Source: an uncultured Dehalococcoidia bacterium (GTDB lineage Bacteria; Chloroflexota; Dehalococcoidia; Lucifugimonadales; CATQGZ01). From it: DNA of 64,000 bases. Of the stretch, positions 49,411 through 58,564 are shown one piece after another (within the stretch, counting starts at the first letter, position 1; each line of letters opens with the position of its first letter). Both the position numbers and the translations under genes were made by a program. The notes under the pieces are model-generated. The model saw only the letters and a list, made by a program, of their open reading frames with translations. It was not told the origin of the DNA and searched no databases. Location: positions 1,302,001 through 1,366,000 of the forward strand of contig OY282365.1 of the NCBI GenBank assembly GCA_958295685.1, written 5' to 3'.

Positions 49411-50487
49411 ATGAGACCGGCGCTTTCAGAGGAGTCTCCCACGCGGGCGGTCCGTGTGGGCAGGCGCTCCTACCCATGGGGACGCCTGGCGGCTGCGCTG
49501 GCTGCGCTGGCGGCCGCGGCCGTGTTGGCGGCCGGGGTGGGGTCGGTCGCCATACCGCCTCTGGACACGGTCAAGATGCTCGCGGGCAGGCTCCCGTTCA
49601 TGGACATTTCGCCGAGCTGGGACGCGACGTTCGAGACGATCCTCTGGGAGCTTCGGCTGCCGCGGGTGGCGCTGGCGGGAATCGTCGGGGCCGCGCTCGC
49701 CATGTCGGGGGCCACGTATCAGGGCCTGTTCCGCAACCCGCTGGCCGATCCGTACCTGATCGGGGCGGCGTCGGGCGCGGGTCTGGGCGCGGTCATCGTC
49801 CTGGCGACGCCGGCGCCGGAGTACGTCTGGGGGGTGAGCATCCTGCCGGCGGCCGCGTTCGCGGGGGCGGTGGGAGCAACGACCGCGGCCTATGCGGTCA
49901 CGAGGAGTTCGGGCGGTCTGCCGCTCAGCACGCTCATACTTGCCGGCGTGGCGATCGCGTCCCTGACGAGCGCGGTGACGACTCTCATCATGATTCGGAG
50001 CGATCCCGACCTGCGGCCCGTGCTGAGCTGGCTCATGGGCGGGTTCGCCTCCGCCGACTGGAACGACAGTGTGATCGTGGGGCTGTACCTTGCGCCGGCC
50101 GCGGCGGTGGTCATGGTCTACAGCCGGGTGTTGAACGTCTTGCAGCTCGACGAGGAGCACGCTAGGCAGCTGGGGGTGAACGTGGAGCGCGCGAAGCTGC
50201 TGCTCATCGCGGCGGCGTCTCTGGCGACGGCCGCGGCGGTGTCGTTCAGCGGGTTGATCGGGTTCGTGGGTCTGATCGCGCCCCACGCCGCGCGCATGTT
50301 GTGGGGCGCGGACTACCGCTCTCTGATCCCTCTGGCCGCCGTCGGGGGCTCGGCGTTTCTCATCCTGGCCGACCTGGCGGCGCGCACCGCGGTCAGCCCG
50401 GCCGAGCTTCCGGTGGGGATAGTCACGGCCCTCTGCGGGGCGCCGTTCTTCCTGTATCTTCTGCGCCGACGGCGGAGCGTCGTCTGA
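49411..50487 (+). CDS. btuC: Cobalamin-type ABC transporter permease (BtuC/FecCD family)
   Basis: A 358-residue permease with about ten membrane helices. ETILWELRLPRVALAGIVGA, YQGLFRNPLADPYLIGAASG and FSGLIGFVGLIAPHAARML are the FecCD hallmarks. It starts 12 bp after btuF and its stop overlaps the start of the ATPase gene. It forms a dimer channel for vitamin B12. Confidence 0.94.
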   Translation: MRPALSEESPTRAVRVGRRSYPWGRLAAALAALAAAAVLAAGVGSVAIPPLDTVKMLAGRLPFMDISPSWDATFETILWELRLPRVALAGIVGAALAMSGATYQGLFRNPLADPYLIGAASGAGLGAVIVLATPAPEYVWGVSILPAAAFAGAVGATTAAYAVTRSSGGLPLSTLILAGVAIASLTSAVTTLIMIRSDPDLRPVLSWLMGGFASADWNDSVIVGLYLAPAAAVVMVYSRVLNVLQLDEEHARQLGVNVERAKLLLIAAASLATAAAVSFSGLIGFVGLIAPHAARMLWGADYRSLIPLAAVGGSAFLILADLAARTAVSPAELPVGIVTALCGAPFFLYLLRRRRSVV

Positions 50488-51296
50488 TGCTCAGAGTGGA
50501 GGGGGTGCGCTTTGGCTATCGGGGGCGGGCTGTGCTCGACGGCGTCGACGCGCGGGTGGACGAGGGTGAGGTCGTCGGGCTGGTCGGGCCGAACGGCGCG
50601 GGGAAGACGACGCTGTTGAGACTGGTGTCGGGCGTGCTCAGACCGGACGCGGGGCGGGTCTTGCTGGGCGGCAGCGACGTGTCGAGGGTTTCGCCCGGCG
50701 ACCTTGCCAGGATGGTCGCCGTCGTGCCGCAGGCCCCCCGGCTGCCGCCGGGGTTCAGTGTCCTGGACCTGGCTCTGATGGGCCGCAACGCGCATCTGAA
50801 GCTCCTGCGGTGGGAGGGTAGGCGCGACGTCGAGGCGGCTGAGCGGGCGATGAGCCTGACGAACGTCGGGCACCTGTCGGATCGGCCGCTGGAGACCCTG
50901 TCGGGCGGGGAGCGGCAGCGGGCGGTGGTGGCCATGGCGCTGGCTCAGGAGGCGCCGCTGCTGCTGCTGGACGAGCCCACGTCCAGTCTGGACCTGTCGC
51001 ATCAGACGAGGGTTCTGGACATGATCGTCGACGCTCAGGAGAGGCGGGGCGGCGCGGCGCTGGCGGCCATGCACGACCTCACGCTGGCCGCGCAGTACTG
51101 CGACCGCATTCTGATGCTGTCCGAGGGCCGGGTCCACGCCGGGGGGACGCCGGAGGAGACGCTCACCGAGGAGAATATCCGAGCCGTCTATGGGGCCAGG
51201 GTGCTCGTCGCGGCACACCCCCACGCCGCCGCGCCGGTGGTTCTTCCCGTCTCGGAGAGGCGGCGGGCTGGAGGATACGGGGCAGGCTCGCGGTAA
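50487..51296 (+). CDS. btuD: Cobalamin-type ABC transporter ATPase
   Basis: A 269-residue ATPase: Walker A VGPNGAGKTTLLRLVSG, Q-loop VVPQAPRLP, signature LSGGERQRAVVAMAL, Walker B LLLDEPTSSLDL and switch His AAMHDLTLAAQ. Start ATG 50,487 overlaps the btuC stop (TGATG). The C-terminal extension of about 25 residues (HPHAAAPVVLPVSERRRAGG) is usual for this family. Confidence 0.94.
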   Translation: MLRVEGVRFGYRGRAVLDGVDARVDEGEVVGLVGPNGAGKTTLLRLVSGVLRPDAGRVLLGGSDVSRVSPGDLARMVAVVPQAPRLPPGFSVLDLALMGRNAHLKLLRWEGRRDVEAAERAMSLTNVGHLSDRPLETLSGGERQRAVVAMALAQEAPLLLLDEPTSSLDLSHQTRVLDMIVDAQERRGGAALAAMHDLTLAAQYCDRILMLSEGRVHAGGTPEETLTEENIRAVYGARVLVAAHPHAAAPVVLPVSERRRAGGYGAGSR

Positions 51297-51408
51297 GAGG
51301 GTCCGAACGACCAGGCAGGCGGCAGGGGATACGCGGGCCTGCGGCGGCCGCTTTCGGCCGGGGCTTGGGGTATAATGCGCCCAGAGTTTCGGAGGGGGCG
51401 TTCGGCCA

Positions 51409-52086
51409 ATGGTGTCCATGCTCGACTCAGCGCCGCTGCTCGTCATCATCTCGATAATCGTCGGCTACATGTTCGGGTCGCTTCCCTTGGCGTACCGGAT
51501 CAGCCGAAGCCGCGGCGTCGACATCTTCTCCACGGGGACCGGGCTGGCCGGGGCGACGAACGTGAGGCGGACGCTGAACGTATACGTGGCGGCCGTGGTG
51601 CTTCTCGGCGACGTGGGGAAGGGGATCATGGCGATCGTGTGCGGGCGGCTGCTGGGGGTGGACGATGCCTGGATCATCCTGACGGCGATGGCGACGGTGG
51701 TCGGTCACTGGCACTCGGTGTTCACCGGATTCCGCGGCGGGGACGGGCTGGCGGTGCTGGGGGGGCTGGCGATTGCCCTGTTCTCGGTCTACGGGTTCAT
51801 TGCGGCGGCGGCGGCGGCGGCGGTCTCGCTTGGCGCTCAGAGGATGCCCATCACGTCGCTCCTGGGCATCGTCTTCGGGTACGCAACGCTCGCGGCCCTG
51901 GGCTACAGGTACGATCTGGACCCATTGCTCACGCTCGGCATGGGGGTGGTTTCCGCGATGGTGCTGGCGCGCGCGATCAGGAGCAACGTCGCCGGGAGGC
52001 AGCAACAGGAGGCGGAGGAGACGCCCGAATCCGAGTCTCTCCTGGAGGGGTCGTCGGAGGGCGTCACTCGAGGCGAACGCAGGTAG
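51409..52086 (+). CDS. plsY: Glycerol-3-phosphate acyltransferase PlsY
   Basis: A 225-residue membrane enzyme that acylates glycerol-3-phosphate from acyl-phosphate, the first step of phospholipid synthesis. GYMFGSLPLAYRISRSRGVD (motif 1), STGTGLAGATNVRRTLN (motif 2, here GTGLAGATN), and GHWHSVFTGFRGGDGLAVL (motif 3; usual GHxFPxxxxFxGGKG, with Asp for Lys) are all in place. A TATAAT box at 51,371-51,376 lies 32 bp before the ATG with GGAGGGG between. The substituted motif 3 Lys is worth noting. A charged tail ends the protein. Confidence 0.88.
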   Translation: MVSMLDSAPLLVIISIIVGYMFGSLPLAYRISRSRGVDIFSTGTGLAGATNVRRTLNVYVAAVVLLGDVGKGIMAIVCGRLLGVDDAWIILTAMATVVGHWHSVFTGFRGGDGLAVLGGLAIALFSVYGFIAAAAAAAVSLGAQRMPITSLLGIVFGYATLAALGYRYDLDPLLTLGMGVVSAMVLARAIRSNVAGRQQQEAEETPESESLLEGSSEGVTRGERR

Positions 52087-52294
52087 TCGTTCTCATGACG
52101 CCCGGCAGGGTGTGAATGCCGGAGGCCACTATCTCGCTGACGGCGTTGAGGTCCTCACCTTCGATCACCGCGATGACGTCGAAGGGGCCTGTGATTCTGT
52201 TCACCTCTCTCACTCCGGGTCGGCCTCTAAGTACCCTGGTGAGGTTGGTGGAGTGTCCGGCGACCATCTCGATCAGAACGTAAGCGACTATCAT
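52064..52294 (-). CDS. Stand-alone Lrp/AsnC ligand-binding (RAM) domain protein
   Basis: A 76-residue protein: MIVAYVLIEMVAGHSTNLTR, then VNRITGPFDVIAVIEGEDLN and the C-terminal TTTCVRLE strand are those of the Lrp/AsnC amino-acid-sensing domain, with no DNA-binding part. ATG 52,294 follows GGGGAG. It overlaps the end of plsY tail to tail by 23 bp. Stand-alone RAM proteins bind amino acids and form rings; the target here is unknown. Confidence 0.85.
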   Translation of the reverse strand: MIVAYVLIEMVAGHSTNLTRVLRGRPGVREVNRITGPFDVIAVIEGEDLNAVSEIVASGIHTLPGVMRTTTCVRLE

Positions 52295-52463
52295 GCCCAG
52301 AACTCCCCGGCGGCTAAGTGGACAGGCGGCGGCGCGCCGCGAGTCTTGCGTGACAGGATAGCGGTTCGGGGCGGCCTGCCGCAAGGCTCGGCTGGGCAGG
52401 CGGAGAGTCGGGGCACTGGGGATCCGGTTGACTCCCGGATGGGCGCCGTCTCCACAGACTCCC

Positions 52464-53435
52464 CTACCCGTCCGTCTCGTCCGATTCGGGCGCGAGGCCG
52501 AGTCCGAAGGCATCCTGGCGTACCAGAAGCAGCTCGGCGAGTCGGCGGTCGATGATGAACACGGTGGGCTGCGATCCGGACTTGACGTAGTAGGTCTCTT
52601 CGTCGCGGGGCAGGAACCTGAGCCGGGTCGGGGGGTTGGCCGCGCCCTCCCTGGTGACGACGCGAATCGACGGCGTGGCGGCGTCGAACGTGAGCTCGTC
52701 GGCCTCGTCGTCTTCGGCGAACCCTGCGGCCACGATCACCTCGACGTTTCGGAGCAGGGTCTCGACGACGAATGGGTCGGCGTCCAGTTCCTCCTCAGGG
52801 TTGACCGCCTTCCATCCAGCGTCGGTCAGGGACAGCGCGAACTCCTGGTCGGGATACGAGAAGACGAGCGTCTCGATGTCCTGCCTGGGAATGGCGACCA
52901 CGTACGGGTTGCGCCAGCCGTCGGGATTCGGGTCGAATATGGAGGCGGCCGGGGCCGGGCACTCGATTCCGTAGACGGCGGCCTGGCCCGCCCGACGGAC
53001 GTAGCAGAGACGGACGTCGGGGTTCCAGGCGCCGATGACGAGCTGCTCCTGGAGGGCGCCGCTCAGGTAGAACTCGACCCTGATGCCCGAGGCGTCGTCG
53101 ACGCCCATCCTCTCGTGGTTGGCGGTGTTGAGCGCAATCAGTCCGGCCTGGCCGACCCCGTCGACGGCGCCCCAGAACTGGTCTATCTTGGGGACGAAGA
53201 CGGGGTCCGTGGCGTTCACGAACCAGGACTTCCGGCTGCCGATGAGCCTGCCCTCGACCACGGCTTCGGAGTCGGGCGACTTGATCACGACCCTGTCGAT
53301 GAACTCCCGCTCCAGGGGCAGCAGTCCCGAGAGGACGATCTCGTCCTCCGACGAGGAGAGGACGCGGAAGACGAGCCCAGCCAGCCCGACCACGACGAGC
53401 GCCGCGAGCACCAGCCTGACCTGTCTACCCTTCAC
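52464..53435 (-). CDS. DUF4340 envelope protein
   Basis: A 323-residue protein with one N-terminal helix (VRLVLAALVVVGLAGLVFRV) and a DUF4340 region (IDRVVIKSPDSEAVVEGRLI, WRNPYVVAIPRQDIETLVFS). DUF4340 genes regularly follow GldF/GldG-type ABC genes, as here: it overlaps the preceding permease gene by 11 bp. It is probably an anchored partner of that exporter. Confidence 0.85.
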   Translation of the reverse strand: MKGRQVRLVLAALVVVGLAGLVFRVLSSSEDEIVLSGLLPLEREFIDRVVIKSPDSEAVVEGRLIGSRKSWFVNATDPVFVPKIDQFWGAVDGVGQAGLIALNTANHERMGVDDASGIRVEFYLSGALQEQLVIGAWNPDVRLCYVRRAGQAAVYGIECPAPAASIFDPNPDGWRNPYVVAIPRQDIETLVFSYPDQEFALSLTDAGWKAVNPEEELDADPFVVETLLRNVEVIVAAGFAEDDEADELTFDAATPSIRVVTREGAANPPTRLRFLPRDEETYYVKSGSQPTVFIIDRRLAELLLVRQDAFGLGLAPESDETDG

Positions 53436-55688
53436 GGCCGTAGACCTTCATTCCCTCTCTGCGCCGCCTCAGCGACATGCCGAGGCCGACGAGCACGAAT
53501 ACGATGGGTATTCCGACGATATTGACGTATTGCACCACGTTCTGATGTGTAGGGGAGCTGAACTCCAGCTGCCTGGCCGCGACTATCTTCGAGCGTATGG
53601 CGGCGAGGGCGTCTTCCTGTGCGAGCCAGTCGACGAGGTTGAGGCCGAGGGCGAGGTTCTCGCTGTATCTGCCGGCCAATCCGTCTGCGATCCAGTCGGA
53701 GTCGGCTGCGACGACGATACGGAACTCCGAGCCGCCGCCGTTGGCGGCCGCGCCGGTCACGGCGACAGCTACGTCGCTCTCGAACTGCTGCTTGTCGGTG
53801 AGGTCGAAGCTCTGGGAATCGGGGTCGGGCGAGAGGTCGCCGTAGGCGTAGTCGACAGCGGCCGTTGGCCGGGTTCGGAGCAGGTTGACGACCTCGACCT
53901 CGCCCACGTCCGTGTCTGCGTCGGTTATGCCGAGCGAGCTCACCCAGGGCATGACCGCCTGCTGGACCTCGCCGGTCACCTTGCGGTCCACGGTTGGGAC
54001 GTGCGCCCAGTAGGGGTATGGGAGCAGGACGCTTCCCAGGCCGGTGCTGAAGGTGAGGCTCTGGTTGAACTGGGGGTCGAACACGATGTTGTCTTCCAGC
54101 AGGACGCCGAAGGGCTCGACGACCTCGGCGAGGCTGTTGGGGTTGGAGACGGCTACGAGCCGGCTCTGGTCCACCAGCAGAGCGTCCAGCAGGAGCATGG
54201 CCTTGCCGCCGCCGGTCAGGTATTCGGTTATGTCGGCGCGCTCGGCGGCGGAGACCTCTTCGGTCGGCCCGGCGACCACGAGGACGTCGACGTCCGACAG
54301 GTCGAGCCCGCCATCCTGGCCGGCTTCGATTTCGACGACCTCGTAGGACTGGGCGAGCTGTCCGGCGAAGGCCGAGAGGCCCTGCCTGAGAGACTTCTCC
54401 CCGTGGCCGGTCAGGAACCCGATCTTCTTGGGGTCGCGCAGGAGCATCTTGTTGACGATTCCCGCGAGGCCGTACTCGAACCCGTCCACCGTCGGGATGT
54501 ACTGGATCACCTCTCGGCGGTCGGCGTAGGTGGCGGTCATTCCGAGATAGCCCAGCTTCCTGCTGACTTCGGTCTGTCCGAAGACGTTGAACTGCACCGG
54601 CGGCACGCCGGCCAGCCCGGCCTCGGCGGCGACCTCCTCGTTGTCGTCCGGGAACTTGCGGATGAACTTCACGTTGTCGCTGGAGGCTGAGAAGTCTCTC
54701 AGGAAGTCGTTGACGTCCCTGGCCACCAGGGCGGTCTGCGGGGGAGGGTCCCTGGACTCGTAGAGCTTGATGGTCAGGACGTCGTCGAGCTGGGAGAGCA
54801 GGTTCGAGGTGCCGCCGCTCAGGGTGAATATCCTGTCCTCGGTCAGGTCGAGTCTTCCGCCGATGGAGTTGCCGTACCATCCCACGAGGAGGCTCAGGAC
54901 GATGAAGGCCGCGACGCCGACCTGCAGGTTTCGGTACTGTGGGGATACGTGGCTGAGGCTCTTGCGCCGAAGCATCAGGTAGGTGGCGCTCAGGAAGGTG
55001 GATATGAGGGCGGCGAAGTAGAGGACGTCGCGCAGGTCGATGACGCCTCGGGCTATGGTGGAGAAGTGGGTGACCGGGCTCAGGGTCTGGAGCGCGCCGG
55101 CGAGTCCGGCGGGCAGTGTCACGGCGACCTGGTCGAGTCCTGCGGACATCAGTATCAGGATGAAGAAGAAGCCGAGTATGAAGGCGATGATCTGGTTGCG
55201 GGAGATGCTGGACGTGAACAGCCCGATGGCGACGAACGAGGCTGCGAGGAAGAGGCTGCCGAGGTACTGGGCGACGACGGCGCCCCGGTCCATGTCCCCG
55301 GCGGTCCCGAGCGCGATCGGGATGCCGACCGTGGCCAGGATGGCCACGCCGACGAACAGCAGCCCCGCGAGGAACTTGGCGGCCAGCACCACCCATGTCT
55401 TGATGGGCTGGGTGAACAGAGTCTCCAGCGTGCCGTCTCTCTGCTCCTCGGCGAGCAGGCGCATCGTCGCTGCCGGGACGAACAGCGCGAGCAGCCACGG
55501 GAGCGAGAGCCGCTCGGGGGTCAGGTCGGTGGTGAAGAGGGGGCGCAGGGACGCCTCGAAGGTGTCGAAGGTGGACCTGAAGAAGCCATACGAGAGCCAG
55601 GCGGTGAACAGGACGAGGAGGATGTAGCCTGTGGGCTGGTCGAAGTAGCCCTTCAGGTCCTTCCTTATGAGCGCGAGGATGGGCGATC

Positions 55689-55692
<4 letters not shown>
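53425..55692 (-). CDS. GldF-GldG fusion: ABC permease plus auxiliary domain
   Basis: A 755-residue protein. Residues 1-240 are an ABC-2 permease (RKDLKGYFDQPTGYILLVLF, AEEQRDGTLETLFTQPIKTW) with six helices. After another helix (VGVAAFIVLSLLVGWYGNSI) comes the GldG-type DUF4350/ABC_transp_aux part (RLDLTEDRIFTLSGGTSNLL, KIGFLTGHGEKSL, GGGKAMLLLDALL), and a last C-terminal helix (VNIVGIPIVFVLVGLGMSLR). In gliding bacteroidetes these are two proteins. The start overlaps the ATPase stop (ATGA). Confidence 0.9.
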
Positions 55693-56678
<986 letters not shown>

Positions 56679-56802
56679 CTTCGGTGGCAAGTCCTCATTT
56701 TGTGGCACGCGCATTATAGCAGTCCCGCGGCCGCCACCAAATAGAACGGACACGTGCCGTGTTTGGTTAGCGCGGCGGGGCATCCGCAGCGTGTGCGGGT
56801 CG

Positions 56803-57642
56803 TTAGTATGGCAGTTGGGTATCCGGGTTGTCTTTCAGGTAGTGCCCCTGACGAACGCCGAAGTTCTCCTGAAGCTGGATCGTCAGCCCGCCGTCCACGG
56901 CCAGCGGGTGGCCGGTGATGAAGGACGCCTCGTCCGAGCACAGGAAGAGCACGGCGTTGGCGATGTCCTCGGCTCGGCCTACGTCTCTCAGTGGGTACTG
57001 GTTCTTGAAGAACTCCAGCCCGGACGGATTGTGCCGCCACATAGTCTCGTGAAGGCGCTCGGTGAGCATGTGCCCCGGGAGCACGGCGTTGACCCGTATG
57101 CCGTCGGGTCCGAATTCGGCGGCCATCTGGCGCGTTGCGCCTATGACCGCGTGTTTGGCCGTCTCGTAGACCAGGAAGCCGGGCGCTCCGAGCAGGCCGT
57201 GCACCGAGGAGACGTTGACGATGCTGCCGCCGCCCGTCTCCTTCATTCTGGGGACTGCGTGTTTCGCGCCGAGGAATATGGCCTTGACGAGCACGGCCAT
57301 GTCTCTGTCCCACGACTCTTCCGGGAGTTCCACCGCGCCGCCGCTGCCGGCGGTCAATACGTCGAACGCGTTGTTGAAGAGGATGTCCAGCCGCCCCCAC
57401 GTGTCCACCGCGGCCTGGACCATCGCCTCGACGTCCGCGTTCCTGCTCACGTCGACCCTGAGCGCCTGGGCCTCGCCGCCGGCGGAGCGTATCCTCTCCG
57501 CGTTCTCCTCAGCCGCCGCCTGGTCGACGTCCGCGATAAGCACCCCGGCGCCCTCTTCGGCCAGCCGTCTGGCGGTGGCCCCTCCGATGCCTCGGGCGCC
57601 TCCCGTAACTATGGCCGCCTTGCCCGCCAGTCTTGCCATCAT
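56803..57642 (-). CDS. Short-chain dehydrogenase/reductase
   Basis: A 279-residue classical SDR: VTGGARGIGGATARRLAEEG (cofactor loop), LFNNAF, catalytic Ser in GGGSIVNVSSVHG, Tyr-x3-Lys in FLVYETAKHAVIG and C-terminal GHPLAVDGGLTIQLQ. Asp after the second strand (LIADVD) implies NAD(H). Substrate unknown. It may be transcribed from the A-type promoter at 57,756, giving a leader that encodes the start of the cassette leader peptide (MTPTDRPQDSPIR). Confidence 0.9.
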   Translation of the reverse strand: MMARLAGKAAIVTGGARGIGGATARRLAEEGAGVLIADVDQAAAEENAERIRSAGGEAQALRVDVSRNADVEAMVQAAVDTWGRLDILFNNAFDVLTAGSGGAVELPEESWDRDMAVLVKAIFLGAKHAVPRMKETGGGSIVNVSSVHGLLGAPGFLVYETAKHAVIGATRQMAAEFGPDGIRVNAVLPGHMLTERLHETMWRHNPSGLEFFKNQYPLRDVGRAEDIANAVLFLCSDEASFITGHPLAVDGGLTIQLQENFGVRQGHYLKDNPDTQLPY

Positions 57643-57726
57643 GCACCTCTGTACGCGGTTGTCTCGGGAGCCACTGCACTACCGGATCGGGGAGTCCTGC
57701 GGTCGGTCTGTCGGTGTCATGGGCAT

Positions 57727-57756
57727 ACCGTAGCACAGTGGTTCGGAGTCTGTCAA
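57727..57756 (-). promoter_or_regulatory. A-family promoter A5 upstream of the SDR gene
   Basis: On the minus strand TTGACA (57,756-57,751), 18-bp spacer containing CGAACCACTGTGC, TACGGT (57,732-57,727), then GCCCATGACACC. It matches the 5' part of the A cassettes but has no iterons, so it looks like a cassette promoter reused by the dehydrogenase gene. Confidence 0.6.
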
Positions 57757-57896
57757 GGAATCGCGCGGGACAGGCTCCTGTTACTCAAGAGTGTCTTTGC
57801 GGCCCCAAATCCCCCGCCTGGTTGACTGGGGCGGCGCGCCGGTCCTTGCGTCCGGGGCCTCCGGGGCTCGGCGGCTGCGGGAAATTTTTTGCGAAA

Positions 57897-58152
57897 GTGT
57901 CGGATTTTCGGGGCATTTCGCGGCCATTTCGTAGCTGGGAGGGCCTCAGACAGCTCGGAATTACGTGACACTATGTGACAGTTATGTGACACTTATCTGA
58001 CACTTTTGTGACACTTATCTGACACTTTTGTGACAGTTTGTGACACTTTTGTGACAGGTCAACGCAGGCGATGCAGGAGTCCTGCGGGCGGTTTGTGGAG
58101 AGAGGCGGCTGTGTCATGGGGATACTCTAGCACAGTGGTTCGGGGCCGTCAA
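57897..58152 (-). repeat. Cassette A4: promoter, leader ORF, nine iterons, antirepeat
   Basis: Minus strand: TTGACG (58,152-58,147), 17-bp spacer, TAGAGT (58,129-58,124), leader ORF MTQPPLST...DKCHITVT. Nine iterons then follow at 57,967-58,058, of two alternating kinds (GACACTTATCT and GACACTTTTGT on the plus strand). The antirepeat GTGTCGGAT is at 57,897-57,905, one base off the exact inverse. The second ORF (SHNCHIVSRNSELSEALPAT) continues to AAKTLLSNRSLS, like the AKNLLSNR start of the small terminase at 1149. Confidence 0.8.
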
Positions 58153-58288
58153 GGGTTGTCTGAATCAGGATTCTCAGGATTGGAGGACTTGCAGGATTGG
58201 GGACCAAACCCCTCCGCCTAATTCGGCCGGGCGGTGTGACGGGTTGGCAGGCGGGTTGATTCTCATGCTAGAATGTACGGCAAGGGTT

Positions 58289-58362
58289 TGGGGATTCGTC
58301 TAGTGGTAGGACGACAGACTCTGGATCTGTAAGCCGAGGTTCGAATCCTCGATCCCCAGCCA
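58289..58362 (+). tRNA. tRNA-Gln (anticodon CTG)
   Basis: Acceptor TGGGGAT pairs with ATCCCCA; the D arm has AGTGGTAGGAC, the anticodon stem CAGA/TCTG encloses CTCTGGA (anticodon CTG), and the T arm is GAGGTTCGAATCCTC. Discriminator G and an encoded CCA. The U1-A72 pair is typical of tRNA-Gln. Confidence 0.95.
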
Positions 58363-58378
58363 GCGGTTGGCCGAGTGT

Positions 58379-58455
58379 GGCGCATTCGTCTAGCGGCCAA
58401 GGACACCGCCCTCTCAAGGCGGAGATCACGGGTTCGAATCCCGTATGCGCTACCA
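58379..58455 (+). tRNA. tRNA-Glu (anticodon CTC)
   Basis: Acceptor GGCGCAT pairs with ATGCGCT (G-U at the top). Anticodon stem CCGCC/GGCGG encloses CTCTCAA (anticodon CTC); T arm ACGGGTTCGAATCCCGT; encoded CCA. It lies 16 bp after tRNA-Gln, probably one transcript. Confidence 0.95.
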
Positions 58456-58505
58456 CCACCACCCCGTACCTGGCCGCCGACGGCGGCTCTGCGCTCTGTC
58501 CTCGA

Positions 58506-58534
58506 TAGACAGCCGCGGGAAGCCCGCCTACAAT
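58506..58534 (+). promoter_or_regulatory. Promoter of FtsX-type permease gene
   Basis: TAGACA 58,506-58,511, 17-bp spacer, TACAAT 58,529-58,534, about 30 bp before the ATG at 58,565. Confidence 0.65.
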
Positions 58535-58564
58535 GGGCGGCATCAACTTGATGGGTTCGGCGCC

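Noticed and set aside
53432..55498. A 688-codon ORF on the minus strand overlapping the Gld-type gene
   Set aside because: Same strand, other frame of the permease/GldG fusion; its translation is low-complexity Arg/Pro-rich with no domain.
58289..58455. tRNA genes as integration site of a mobile element
   Set aside because: No integrase and no repeated 3' tRNA end were seen in the window.
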